A stretch of DNA of 64,000 bases, from the NCBI RefSeq assembly GCF_036370855.1, contig NC_088117.1:7502001-7566000 (forward strand), given 5' to 3'. Positions within the stretch are counted from its first letter, which is position 1. Each line of letters opens with the position of its first letter. The stretch comes from Dromaius novaehollandiae (taxonomy: Eukaryota; Chordata; Aves; Casuariiformes; Dromaiidae). The notes beneath the pieces were generated by a model. The model did not search any database and was not told the DNA's origin. It saw only the letters and a program-made list of their open reading frames with translations. Positions 45,213 to 57,168 of the stretch are shown piece by piece. The position numbers and the translations under genes are program-made.

Positions 45213-48200
45213 TATAATACATATATAAGCACATGCATATGTATATGCCTCTTGGAAATCACACAACAGGCAAAGGAGAAGAGGAAGAGAGATTAAGGTG
45301 GTTTCAAACACCAGTCACGATAAACGTAGACTTGCTGAAAACATTCAGAGGTTGTGGTCTGCTCAGGAGGAGGGAGGCAAAAGCCTTAAGGAAGGACTCG
45401 TTTCATAATTGCTTAGAGGATAGGAAAGGCGTTCAGACTATTTCTGCTCTGTATTTACTTCGAGGACCAACCAGTCTGCCAAGTGACCTGATCAATAACA
45501 TGTCTGAAATTGCTTTTAGAACACATTAATTCTAGTTATAAGCTAACTAAACTGCTGTACAAACCAGCATTGCTGTGCACATGAATTTCATTTGCTGTCA
45601 TTCTTTCGACTTATCTAAAAATTTCTGATACTCACAAGGCTCTGGTTGACAGGGCAAGGTCACCTGATGTTTTTTAACACCATCAAACAAGAGTTCTGCA
45701 CCACCTCTGAAATGAAAAGAACAAACTACTGAGTTTTTGCTTTATCTTCAAAAGAAAGGTATTACAAAAGGGGCAATTTACATAGATGCCACAATAGAGA
45801 AAGGAAATGACACAGACTGTATTTCATACAGGATTCTCTGTCGGTTTTCCTCCCACAAACTGCAAGTTCTCGGGAGAAGCTGATGTCTCCTATTGCAACC
45901 ACATACCTCCGCCATGGGCCAGAATCCCGTTGTGCCAGGCATCTTCCCAGCAGAACAGGAAGATGGCAACTGTCCCAAACAGCGTGCAAACTGTCGTGCA
46001 GCATCTAGCGCAAAGCCTTCCCTTTCCCTTTAGCTATCGGCACTGCTTCAATTCAAGCAACGTTACAGACACCGCATTATAGCCAACATCACTCTCCTAC
46101 AACACCTTTCAGTCAGAAGTCTCAAGGTGTTCCACAAAACATGAAAATCATAACATCTTTGTGGAATAAATATTTCTCCAGTTTCCACTTGCAAACAGAA
46201 AGAGGAAATGACTCACACAAGGTTACACAGCAAGTCAGATGCAGAGCCAGGAATCCTTGAGTCCTGGCAACCCCTTCTTGATCTAGCTACCACAAAGCAT
46301 TCCCTCTCAGGGTGAACTTGAACATGGGGAGAAGCACACAGAACAAGTGGCAATGATTACAAATTAAATTTAAAAAAAAAAAATCCTCCTCCACTGAACA
46401 ACCTGGTTTAAAGTCCCTTTTCTGACATTCTGATCTTACTAGGCGCCTGGCCTCAGACAACAGATTGCCTCTGAAACCACAGCTTTTTACAGAAGAACCA
46501 GCATGAGCAAAATACAGAATATGGACAAGTACAGCTGGTCCTCAACTCTGAAAAACTGGGATTTCAGTTGCGTCTGGGTACCTAATTTTCTCAAGCTCTT
46601 AAAAAAACTTCAGTTTCATAACTGCAACTTAACAGCCCTTAGCTGGCTCCCTGCACACATCCATTTTCTGGAAAAGAAACAATTCTGAAAGTCGTGAGCT
46701 CTGCAAACATAGGTCAGTTTTCCTGATGCTGTGCAGCTGCAAGCTAAACTCAGTCTTAGAAGAGGACTACAAAACTTCACCCTTTGCTTAGAGGAACAAA
46801 TAAATATGGATGCTACAGTGAGATACAGGACACAGAAGCAGGTAGTATGAGCTCTTGACTCCAGACTGAACAGGAAGGCCAAAGTTTCAACAATTAGGAA
46901 ATTCAAAAAGTCAACTCAACTGATTACTGGATACTCAACTGAGATAGAGAAATGACCATCCCCTTTCAAAGAGCATTTAACTGTAGCAAAATGTCCTTCC
47001 AATTTAAATTTGGATTACTTTAGATAACGTTTCTTGCAAAATTACATTCAGGAATTCTCTACTGGTACCTTGCATCTCTCAAAAATTGACTCGGTAAAGT
47101 ATTCAAAAAAATGTCATCACCTAAATAGTAACAAAAATACATCCACATGTTACTGAGTTCCTTTAAATTCAATATCTAAAAATGTCACACTAGGTTTTTT
47201 TGGCTCCTAAATGGTAGAGCACAACAGAACCCTTGTTATGCCATCAGCAGCATTACTTATATGCAGCAGCTCTCCAAAAGGGCACTCTGTTGGTGTTCTT
47301 CCACCAGCTCACAAAAAATAGTTATCTGAAAATTGAAGCAGCAATTATTACCATGAGCTGAGATTCATGCAAGAGAACAAGTCACAGTAATTATATGAAA
47401 AACATTTTTTTATGTAATGAAAACAAGGTCACGCTTTGTTACAGCGGGAAATGTAGATTGCAAGATAAGGTCCTTCTGTAATGCGCGAGCTGTGGGGAAC
47501 TCAGCTGTGAGTTGTACATAGAGAGCTCATTTATGCATTTCCAAGGGAAGCAAAAATGCACCTCGCTCTTCTGGGAAAATTAGGAGAGTTACTGCAGCTG
47601 GAAGTGGGAAAGACTGAGGAAAGGGTTCTTAAGGAGAGGGTATTTAAAGGGTTATGACATGTCTGTGTCTGTGAAGGGGTGGGAAAAATCAAGTAAATAG
47701 CCGCCTTTTAGCTTTTGCTAAAAGGGGGCTTTAACAGCCCAGCACAGGAATTGTCGCAAATGTTCACAGACTCCTAAGGCTAACGCTTTTTAAGCAACGC
47801 AGACACCACAGCAACGAAGACCTGAAAATTCAAATATTATAAAGAACTCTGCTGCTTTGCGTTAGGAAGAATAATTAAAGAAAAATTAAAACGAAAAAGG
47901 AAAAAAGGAGCGTATGTGCAGGCAGGCACCCCAGCACACGCGCACGCACGCAGAAACACGCCGAAACACAAGCGGGAGGTTTTTATTACTAACTTTAATC
48001 AGCAAGAGGCAGCTAACTGGGGGGGGGAGGGGCTGCTCAGGCAGGTCTCCCGGCGGCCCCAGGCACTCGCGGCCCCGCGACGGGCGCCGCGAGGCCCGGG
48101 CAGGCCCAGCCGCAGGACGGCCGCTCCCCCCGGCCGCGGAGCCCCGAGCTCGGCGGCACGAACAGGCCCCGGCGCCGCCGGCCGCGCTCTGCCGGCCCGG

Positions 48201-48367
48201 GGCCGCCGCCCTCCCGCCGCGCCCAAGGGCCGCGGCCTCCTCGGCGGAGGGACGCGGCGCGGCCCAGCCCCCCGCCCGCGGCCCCCGCCCCGCTGCGGCC
48301 CCGGGCCCCGCGCCGCCGCCGCCCGCGCTCACCCGAACTCCACCTGCAGCGACACGGGCGCCGCCAT
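31283..48367 (-). CDS. URM1: URM1, ubiquitin-related modifier 1
   Basis: Five exons: 48333-48367 (ATG), 45636-45706, 33181-33262, 32091-32139 and 31283-31351 (TGA). They sum to 306 nt, 101 aa, the same length as human URM1. The spliced protein begins [21 protein letters not shown], includes [20 protein letters not shown] and [20 protein letters not shown], and ends ISTLHGG. The C-terminal Gly-Gly becomes a thiocarboxylate (by MOCS3) and supplies sulfur for 2-thiolation of wobble uridine in tRNA through CTU1/CTU2; it is also conjugated to proteins under oxidative stress. The fold is beta-grasp. Exon 4 uses the weak donor GTCTGT. Intron 2 is 12.4 kb and contains an internal CpG island, which is large compared with the neighbouring genes. 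Confidence 0.97.
34480..35740. promoter_or_regulatory. CpG-rich block inside URM1 intron 2
   Basis: GC and CpG density rise sharply between about 34480 and 35740, with flanking intron AT-rich. The block ends near an AATAAA on the plus strand (about 35726-35731). It might be an alternative or unrelated promoter. Short open frames in it show no recognisable domain. Confidence 0.4.
36541..36593 (+). mobile_element. Possible tRNA-like SINE head
   Basis: A box-A-like GGTGGTTGCTCAGATGATCC is followed 25 bases later by AGTTCAAGTCC, close to the B-box consensus. The spacing fits a decayed tRNA-derived SINE promoter. There is no cloverleaf, so it is not a functional tRNA gene. Confidence 0.25.
39060..39570. 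mobile_element. Possible ancient CR1-type LINE 3' fragment
   Basis: Non-coding stretch with CTCAGATTTTAAAAAGCTTGAG, GTCTAATAGTTCTTGCAATTAAGAATC and TTTCTTCATTCCTCC, which resemble the 3' UTR of old amniote CR1/L3 elements. Strongly decayed, without an 8-base terminal repeat, so family and orientation are unsure. Confidence 0.3.
44405..44640 (-). mobile_element. MIR-like amniote SINE, copy 1
   Basis: Read on the minus strand, a tRNA-like head (GTGGTTAACGACAGGGACTGGGAATC) leads into a body with CTTTGTGAGTTTAGTCATGTTGC and ends near AGATGAAAGGTATT. The same order of blocks is found in old amniote MIR-type SINEs. It is about 235 bases long, within URM1 intron 2, and is heavily diverged. Confidence 0.55.
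45181..45210. repeat. CA dinucleotide microsatellite
   Basis: About 15 CA units followed by a TATATAATACATATAT stretch. Within URM1 intron 2, 430 bases downstream (gene-wise) of exon 2. Confidence 0.95.
45707..48332. other. URM1 intron 1
   Basis: 2.6 kb of moderate-GC intron. It holds the second MIR-like SINE (46095-46310). The exon 1-proximal 430 bases belong to the CpG island. No other exon recognised. Confidence 0.65.
46095..46310 (-). mobile_element. MIR-like amniote SINE, copy 2
   Basis: On the minus strand: TGTGGTAGCTAGATCAAG, then GGATTCCTGGCTCTGCATCTGACTTGC, TGTGTAACCTTG, TCATTTCC, and a tail GAACACCTTGAGACTTCTGACTGAAAGG. This is the full block order of an old MIR-type SINE, about 215 bases, in the same orientation as copy 1 and as URM1 transcription. 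Confidence 0.65.
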
Positions 48368-48660
48368 CTTGGCGGCGGCGGCGGCGGGCGGGGGACGGCG
48401 CGCAGCGGCCGCGCCGGAAGTGCCGCGCCGGCTTCCGGGCGCGCCGCGTTGCCTGGTAACGGCAAGGCGGGGGGCGGCAAATGGCGGCGGCGGCGGCGGC
48501 GGCGGCCCGAGGGCGCTGGCCCTGCCCCTGCTGCAGCTCCTGGTGCCCCGGGCCTTGCCGCAGCCCGGGCCTGGCCGGCGGTGCAGCGGCTGCGTGTTGT
48601 GAGCTGGAGCCGGGAGCCAGGCCGTGGCGGGCCTCGCCTGGCCTGGAGGGTTTTCTGCAT
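47900..48660. promoter_or_regulatory. URM1 CpG-island promoter
   Basis: Dense CpG with CCGCC boxes surrounds exon 1. The start codon sits in CCAAGATGGCGGCG, a YY1-type motif like those at the PTRH1 promoter. A GCG trinucleotide run follows on the upstream side at about 48483-48507. Confidence 0.7.
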
Positions 48661-48663
48661 TAA
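48481..48663 (+). other. Small open frame divergent from URM1 (doubtful)
   Basis: An ATG followed by seven Ala codons opens a 60-codon frame with many Cys and Pro (RGRWPCPCCSSWCPG). It is head to head with URM1 at 110 bases. Low-complexity composition and CpG-island context suggest it is chance; a divergent non-coding transcript remains possible. Confidence 0.15.
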
Positions 48664-51379
48664 TTCAACGATGGCCAAAACCTAAAGGCTGCAATCCTGC
48701 AGTCTGTCATAAGCACACCCTTCCCCGGGTTACTCTGCCTGCAGTGAAATCTGTTTCACAAGAGATGTACACTAAACTCCTATTCCTGACTTTAAAGTAA
48801 TTATTCTGCTTTAAATTCCCGTCTCGCTTTTCCCAGAGTCATTTTTCACGTGTGGAGAACATGCCAGCAGTGCAAGGGGATGGGGCTGTATCAGGCGCTT
48901 CCCAACAGCGGAGCCAACCTGACCTTCACCTTCTGCCTTGCGGTGACATTTAAATTTTTAGTAGGGAAGCAGAAATGGCCAGGCTGGATCAGATTAATGA
49001 CTGCTCCCCTGTCACCACCGTCTGAAGATGTGTTTCAGCACGTCAGAAAATGCATGGCAAATCAGTATCTTGTTCCGTCCGATGCCGCCTTTCCTCGCGA
49101 GCTCAGCGCCATCGCACCACAGCACCTTCCAGCACCGCATTAAACAACATGGCTCACATCTGTCATCTGTTTGTTTTCTCCTCCCATCCCCAGAGGGAGA
49201 AGCATGTACAAGGGGGCTGGGTGCAGCCGTGATGGTGACAGCTGGGCTGTGCGGTGGCGCAGGCTCTTCCCCCCCGCGTGACATGGAGCACGCGCTGTGC
49301 CAGGCAGCGCTGGTGGAAAGACTGCAGCCCCTTAACCCTCCCTCCTCCGTCCCTCCGCTCACTGGAGTGCCTGGGTTTGAATTTAAATGATACATGCACA
49401 CATAGCCGCACCAGAGCCAGAAATGTAATATATACACATATGCGTAGCGCGTTATATGTTTCGGGCATAAATTTACGCAGACAGGCTGCTCTACGTTTAT
49501 GCTAAAGGGGGTCAAAGTATGCCTAACCCTGAGAGCAGAAGGTGATGGGGTTTGTAATGGCCTTTTGTTCTCGGCAGAGATCATTCTCCAGGCTGGGCCA
49601 GGGCCCCACGAAAGGCCTGTCTCCTGCACAGATGAGCGCTGCCGTCACTGCTGGGGTTACGTTATGCCAGAGACATGAAGCCGTTGACCATGGTCTTCAT
49701 CCAAAAATTCTAGTTGGATTTTAGAGATCTGTAAACCCCTTCGCCTTTGGGTAGCTCAGACATAACAGCCCAGGATGTTGAACTGATTGTGTGGGAAACT
49801 CGCTGAGGAAAGAAAAGCATTAAACAAAAAATCTTATTTCTTTGCACTTCAGAAATGGCTGAGGCACTATGTATGTAGAGGATCTGGTAATCTGGATTCC
49901 AGATCAGTGTTTGTAGTTATAGTTATATATGAGCTATTATTCTTCTTTCTTCCAGAAATCATTTATGAAGCCAAGTAATAGGAGAACTAGCTCCTAAATG
50001 AATCTCAATTCCTGAATTATAGAAATACAACAGAATATTACAGATTTAGTGTTAGTACTTCCATATAAAAGCAAAAATAAATAAATACAAAAAGAAAAAA
50101 GAAGAAAACTAATCATAAATGCCAATTTGGCTCATTCAAGCATTCAAATCTGGTTACCATAACAATTGTCCTGGAAAAATAGCCAGTGATCACATGAGAT
50201 ATAGTAGACATTTTTATAGACATTGTGTGTTTGGAGGAGCAATTCTTGTCTCCGTATAGGGTGCTGAAATCAGAGCATTACCCAGTTCTCTGGCATATGT
50301 TTGGGGATGGGGAAAGAAAGTGTATAATTTCCTTGGGAAAGAGTAATGCTGACATTGTTATTTCTAAAGTGCTGTAAACATAGATGGTATTTGATAAGCA
50401 AGTACATAAAGAAAAACTACATAAAGCCTTGAGGAACGTGCTACCCTCTCGGTCAAGCTCAGGGATGTCTCACTGTGACTGACTTAGGCTAAACCTTTTA
50501 TACCAAATTTCCCATGCTAAATCTCCCGCTTAGATCCAAGTGTGAGGCTTCCCTGCGTGAACCAGGGCTGGGCAGGACCTGGTATGCCCAGCTGGCTGGT
50601 GCCACAGCACTCACCCCAGCCGACACGGGGCAAGAGGCAGCCGACCAGACTTGCCAGGTTCCGGCTACACCCGCCTTCCCCATCCACAAACACAACTGCG
50701 CCGAACAAAAGAGCAGGTTGGAAATTGAGCCATGCAATAAAGAGGGTTTAATTTCTTTTGTCTCGGGCCTGGCTTTTTCTTGCTCTCTGGGCGCTTTTCT
50801 CTCCCTTCGAGGACAAGGGATGTGCCTCCAGCCCTCTGCCGAGGGTTTATTCTGGAGGAAACGGTTCAGCTTGCCAGCACATTTTACAGGCAAAAGTAGT
50901 TTATAAATATGACGGGGCCTGGCGCTGCGAGGAAACATTTTATCAGGGCACCTCGAACTGACGATTCAATTATTTTTCAATAAAACATCAGGGGAATGCA
51001 CAAACAGCTGCTCCCGTCCTTCCACGCAGCAAGTCAAACTTCACGGGGAACAATAGCTGGCGAAACGGGAGCCATCGCTGGAGCGGCAACAATGGGATTC
51101 CTCGCTCCGGGCTTTGTTTGATTTCCCAGTCGCAGTTTTGAACTCCCTCCATCAGTCGGAGAAAGGAGCGGGGGTAGGAAGGGGAGAGGGGGAAGCAGGC
51201 AGAGGGGAAGGAGGGTCAGGGGGAGTTAAAGCCTTTTGCAGCCTTTCTCTCCCATTCATGTGGTAATTGGGTGTCAAGCAGAGATCAGTAAGATGGAGCC
51301 CGGCCTCTGTGCCCGGGTTAAACTGCAGCAGAAAGAAAGCGGGAGCTGAACCGATGGAGGCCTGAATGTCATTAGGGCG

Positions 51380-52250
51380 GGAGGAAGCGCCTCTCCCCCA
51401 GGAGCCCTTCTGCCGGGCGCTGGGCCGGGGCGGCCGCTTCCCATTCAGGGCAGCCCTGAAAGCAGCCAGACAAAGCGCCCGGGCGGCCGCACAATGCCGC
51501 ACCCCCGGCTCGGCCTTCAATAGGCGGCTCTAAACAGGCGTTTAACCTTCAGAATAGCTGAAAGCGATACTCAAAGCGAGCGCACGGCTCGCCCGCCGCC
51601 GTTAGCCTCTTCCTGCGGCCCAGCCGGAGGCCGCTCGGCCGGCCAGAGGCGCCCGCTGCCCCATCCCCGTTTGGGTTATTCGCAGCCCCCTCCTCGTTCG
51701 AGGGGGCGTGTGTGGCCCCGGCAGGATCAGCCCCTGAGGCCTGCTCGGCCCAGTGCGGGGCCGTGCCGGGGGGACACGGCCCGGCGGGGAGACACAGTCC
51801 GCTTCAGCGGCCGGCGAGGGGTGAGCCAGGCCATGAGCCGCCTGCGGAGCGGGGCGATGCCCTCCGTCCCCCACCGTCCCTTCTCTGGCCGTCGGGGTTG
51901 CCCATCCCGAATGACCTGAACTGCCCAAAAGCTCTCCCAGGGCTTGGCCTCGCATCGCTCGTGCCAACGGGAGGGATTTTTAATTGACCGGGAGGAAAAG
52001 CGGGTCGAGCCCTGGCCATCCTGTGCTGTTTATTCGCTCTGGAGCAGGAGCGAACAGCCGCAAAGACACTTGTGTCCCTAGCGAAGCCTTTCCGCTCGAA
52101 GGAGGAGAGCCGCCGTCCCTTCCCTGCCTCGCGGCCGGTGGGGAGAGGCCGCCTCTCGCCGCGGACTGTGATTTTTGCGGAATCCCCTGCAACAGCCAGC
52201 CTTCGGCAGGGAGGAGGCCAAGGCGCCCCTGGCCCAAGGCCTGCTCTTGA
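51380..52250. promoter_or_regulatory. Orphan CpG-rich block
   Basis: GC-rich stretch with frequent CpG, 3 kb upstream of URM1 and 5 kb downstream of the SLC27A4 stop, associated with no recognised gene. Could be a promoter of a non-coding transcript or an enhancer. Confidence 0.35.
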
Positions 52251-55200
52251 TTACACTGGAACCACTCAGGGGAATCACGTATTTACATTTCTAAAGAGCG
52301 CACCAAAGGATAGGCCCGTCTTTAGTCCAGAATATTTCCCGGCCACCGCTTAAAGGCAAAGCCAGCTCGGCAGTGCTGAGCGGCGCGCGCGGGCGTCATT
52401 GTCTGGGTAGGCTTCAGCACGTAAAGAGTGTCGGGGGAGGCTCGAAGATGTGGGTCTGTAAAGATTGTCACAGACTTTCCTCTGCAGCAGAAATTAATTT
52501 CATCCAGAAAGGTCCTGAGCATCCTGCAGAAACCCTGCCTGCATTTAGGCTGAAACATTCTCGTTTGCACACCAAGCATAGCTTGGCTGAGCTAGGGCCT
52601 AGAGCTGGCAAGAGAAGCTGACCAGAGAGAAAATTACAACATTATATTTCGTAATATTAATATTATTGTCACTGTCCAGGATGAAGGATCTGCGGGAAGC
52701 AATCATCTCCATGATGAAAAGTACGTTTGGTTTGCAAAGCTCTTTGGCTTTGCTCAAATTAATAGGCTAATAATAACCCAGGAAGGGATTTTAATGTTTT
52801 CTTTTCCTCATGCAAACAGCTTTTTAAATTTTTTAATAAAAAAAAAGAGTAATACCTCATACTTTTTATATAGTACTTTTACCTATATAGAGCTGTTGAG
52901 CCAGACTTGAGCTTACTGATCAAAGGAGAGACATGTCTCACAAGGTGCCTCTAAGCATAGAAAGGGGATTCAATTAGCTTCTTCCTTAAAAAAAAGAACG
53001 GAAATAAACAAATCAGAAAATCAGACTAAGATTAAGCCCTGGCTGCTTCTTTCCAAACACTTCCCTGCTGGAAGCATTTTGTCCCAGCATTGATTTCTGA
53101 ATCAGTAACGCCCTTGCACTTGGGTTCCTGGGCTCCCTGCTGCAGTGGCACTTGGGCCCACGCTTAATTTTTTCCTGGGGAAGCAGGACTTTAAAATGGC
53201 CCCGTGGCTTCAACCCAGAGCTGACACAAGCCAGCGGAAAAACTCTAATTGGTTTATCTGGGTTTTGTAGCAAGTCTCAAGGCACTGCCAAGTACGACAC
53301 AACCATCCTCGGTAAAGGCAACAGCAGCCCGGATGGTGTGTGAATTATACCCTGCCAGCAGGTTTCCAGCGGGGAAAAGAGCTATTACTTTTAACCCTCT
53401 GAATGCTAAAGGTTGTCACCTTGGAGCCTTCCTACCCGTCCCAGCCCGTGGGACACGCGGGACCTGGGTGAAGGACAGACAAGCTCTCTGCGCTCTCTGC
53501 GACGATGCAGCCAGCTCCCAGTCCCTTGGCTGGCTCCGCACCCGCCAGGGCGAAAGCCCGCGCTCTGCAAACAGGCCATGGCTGTGCGTACGAGCCCCAT
53601 GTGTCCCCCAAAACCCACAGTACAAACCAGCCATCCTTTACATCAGCTTACTTGCAAATAAGTAATTGCCATACTTTCATAAGTGTCCCATACTATTTGC
53701 ACCTGCATTTAATATGCAGTGCCCCTGAATCACAGAGTTCACTTAGTGCTTTTTTTTTTAAAATAAAAGATAAACAGCTTTCATAGACGTGGAAATACAG
53801 CACTAAGCCTTTCACTGCAGCACCTTTCCCTGCCTCTTCTAAGATCAGCTTTGTACATAAGGAAGCACAGCTCTTTCTTCCAGCAAGGGAGAGCAGCACT
53901 CCCGTTTCTCCCCATACCACCCCAAATCGTGCATCTCCAGACAGCAGACCCCGAGAGAGGTCTTCAGCGAGGTCAGACTTTCCCTTCTTCTTTTAGCAAG
54001 GGCTTGGCAAACCTGGCGGCTCCGGTTGCGGGAAAGCCAGCGTTTGATTGAAACCAGGGGTCTGGGGTAACCTCGGCGTCGCTGAAGGAGACTTTGGGCA
54101 TCCTCTGCGATGGGGATGTCGGGACACGGGGTGGAAGGGAACGGGGCTGCCTGTGATTTCCACTAGGTTCAGAGCCAGCACAATCATCCATACCCAAAAC
54201 TCCCCCTGTCAGACAGGATCCGACCTGTCCCAGCGTGGATAACTCGCCACCCCCAAGAGCAGAGAGACAGGGCAGCTCCCAGCTCTGCCCTCGCAGCACC
54301 CCATGCCCCCCCACCCCCCCGGGAGGCTGTGACCTCCTGGGGCGCCGGAGGTGCCTTGATGTGAGATGACATTTGCTGTGCCCAGTCCGCCCTCCTCCGG
54401 CAGCTGCAAGAGGAACAGCGTCCGAAAGCGGGACCCGAGCATCTGCAGAGCAGTCACCACTGCGCTCCCTGCACCTTGCGAGGGGTGGCATTTCCACCAG
54501 CCCTGCAGCAGCCACCCCAAGGCCTGGGGACACCAATGGGCCCTTAAACACAACCCCTCTGCAGGCAAAGCCTCCTTCTGCAGAGGCTCAATGCTGCCAG
54601 CACCATGGGGCAGTGGGGTTGAGGCCAAGCTTTTCCCTGGGCCTCTTCTCAAGCGAGGCGCGGAGGGCTGCTTGGGGACACAGGCTGCCCCAGGAGCATC
54701 TGCTCTGCTGCTGCACCCTGCGAGGAAGAGCTGAGCGACCATGTGCACCCACGACCCCACACTCCTCCCCATCCTCACCATGCACCAGCCCAGCCTGCAG
54801 CTGGCTGTAAAGAAGGCCTAACAGCTCCAGGCTAGACCTTGCCCAGAGCAGGGGATTTTACCACAAAAATTAAGCTCACAGGAATTTTGCTCTATAAAGT
54901 TTGCAGCTTGGAGATGCTGGAGAAAGCATGGTTTTGAACAGGTCAGAAGGTGCATCTGGTATATAAAAGATGTAGATTTCCAGCTCTTGTCCCATGGCGT
55001 GTCTCATCAGCATGCTTCATCCAGGCTAATGTAAGACATTTCACCCTGGTACCTATACACCATGAAGGGGCCCATTTCTTCTGTCCTCCGCCCTTCCCCA
55101 GTTGGATGCAGAAGGTTTTAAAGATGGGTCTGGCGGCGAGGGAAGAGAAAGGAGAATGGGAACAAAAAGCTTGTCGGGGAAGTCAGAAACTGGAGCTGGG

Positions 55201-56471
55201 AGATTAAGGTTGGCCCAACATGGAGACAGGAAGCAGCAGGAAAAGGAACAAGGGGACAGAAGAGGCGAGAAAAAGAGCCAGACTGGCCAGGGTACACAGG
55301 GAGAACTGGGCCAGGCTGGAAAAATTGGGATGGCAACACTGGGGACAAGACAGGGAGAAAGGGGGAGTAGGCAGAGGGGTCTGGAGAGAGTCTGGTCAAC
55401 AGGCTGTTCTCACACAGGCATCAAATCCAGCGGCAAAGGACTTGCCTCCCCCTGCCCCGAGATGAGCTAGAACAAACCCAGCACAGGGAGGTCGTGCTCT
55501 GGAGTGGCAGTTCCCAGTTCCCAAACTGGCACAGTCCCTTGCCTCCCTGCACACAGCAGGACTGAGCAAGCAAGAGGGAGGAAACTCCAGCATAGCCCAT
55601 ACTCGCATTTAATTGTGAGGACAGGACAGACTGGGTCAGGCAAGTATGTTGGTGTGGAAGCACAGCTAAAAGAGCAGACACACCCTGCCCTTGCAAGAGA
55701 CACACGTCATTTTAAGGTGTAACTCTGCTAAAAGCGTCAAACAAACTGTAAAAAAAAAAAGAAAATCCAACCCAGAGTTTTCTCTGAAACAAATGTTTCT
55801 GCATGGTCTCCGAGGGCTGGAATCAGACATTGCTGCTAAGGCTGTTTCACATCGGACGCAACGCAGGGAATTCACATAGCGCAAGTCAGGTGTTCAACAC
55901 AGACGTTTCAGTTCGGAGGCGAGTCTCCTGCTGTGGAGGTGGAGAGGGACTCTTGCAGGAGGAGATGCAGAGACTGCGAAGTCAGGCTCTCACAGAGACC
56001 ACCCTCTGGAGGAGTTTCTCCCCCAGGCAAGTTGCCTCCCACGTCCACGGCCCAGCCATGGCAGCAGGAAAGCCCCTAGAGCCGCTCCATGTTTCTGAGG
56101 TGCTGAGTATGTCTAAGCAAAGCCAAGCCAGGCTCTTCATTCCCACTCTCCCACCTGCTCTCTGCAAGGAAGAAAGTGCACGAAACAAGGCTGCATCCAC
56201 AAAAGGTGGAAGTAAGAGACCCAGAGAAGTGTCCACAAGACAGCAGAGTTCGCTCACATCCTTCACCATGCAGCAAGGCCACAGGGACACACGTGGCTGC
56301 GCCCACGCTGGAAGAGGAGACTCAGTCCCAGATGAGAGTGTCCCGTCTCCCTGCGAGAGAAAAGGGCTCTCCGAGAGAGGACAGGTCTGGGATGTCCCTC
56401 TACCTACTGCACAAACCCGGGACACATTCAAAAGTACGGACAATAAATTAAGATTGGAAAAAAAAAAAGCA

Positions 56472-56547
56472 TGTATAATATATATGTATATATATATACA
56501 CACATACATATATATATACTTGTATATATATGTATAATGTGCGTGTG
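56472..56547. repeat. TA/CA/TG microsatellite
   Basis: Alternating ATATATGTATATATATATACACACATACATATA with a TGTATAATGTGCGTGTG end, preceded by an A run at about 56459-56468. Confidence 0.9.
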
Positions 56548-57168
56548 ATTGTGAAAAATAGAAATGTCATCCCCAGGAGAGAGCAAGGCATGGCAGAAAC
56601 ACCTCCCTGTCCCTCCCCTGAGCCCAGCACGATCCTGCTCCCCTGATTCACAGCAGAACCACGACGCCGGGGGGCACACGGAGGGTAGGGGCTGCTCCTG
56701 GCACCCCACTTCCCTCTGCCAGCCCCGGCCCCGCGCCGGGGAGGAGCTGGCTGCTTGGTGGAGGAGGAGGGGGGAAAAGAGCCCAGCACTGGTCCCTTCA
56801 TGGCCTGCACAAGGAAGGGCTGCTGCAGGCAGGGAGAGGGAGGGGGAAGACGGGGAAAACAAAATGGCATGGCAGGGGCACCCCATCCCTCCTCGACTGG
56901 CCGGGGCCCTGCCCCTCCCGTGGCACAGGTCCACCACCACTGTACCAATTAGAAAATAAAGCCGTAATGAGTCTATGCTTTGGTATGAAACCGTCCCCCT
57001 CCCCTCCGTCCCCCCTGCAGTCCCCCCAACCCCTGATCTGTAAAACTCGTCAAATAAAATCTCTAGCGTGCCTTTATACCGCTCCTTGGACCTTCTCCTC
57101 CCCAGTGCCTGCCTTGCCCCCCTCTCCCCCGCAGGACTTGGGGAGGTGCCTTGCTCCAGCCCCGCTGG

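Larger units (their letters stand above)
33263..45635. other. URM1 intron 2 (12.4 kb)
   Basis: Moderate-GC sequence that holds a CpG island (34480-35740), a weak tRNA-like stretch (36541-36593), a possible CR1 fragment (39060-39570), a MIR-like SINE (44405-44640) and a CA microsatellite (45181-45210). The segment 42240-42640 is AT-rich, non-repetitive and could be a conserved non-coding element. No other coding exon or microRNA was recognised. Confidence 0.6.
48664..57168. other. Intergenic interval between URM1 and SLC27A4
   Basis: 8.5 kb without a recognised exon. Contents: a CpG-rich block (51380-52250), AT-rich non-repetitive segments that may be conserved elements (50940-51060 and 52630-52880), and a TA/CA microsatellite (56472-56547). 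Two plus-strand AATAAA hexamers (56955-56960 and 57053-57058) lie just past the SLC27A4 stop on the opposite strand. No AATAAA or ATTAAA on the minus strand was seen close to the SLC27A4 stop, so its 3' end is not placed. Confidence 0.6.
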
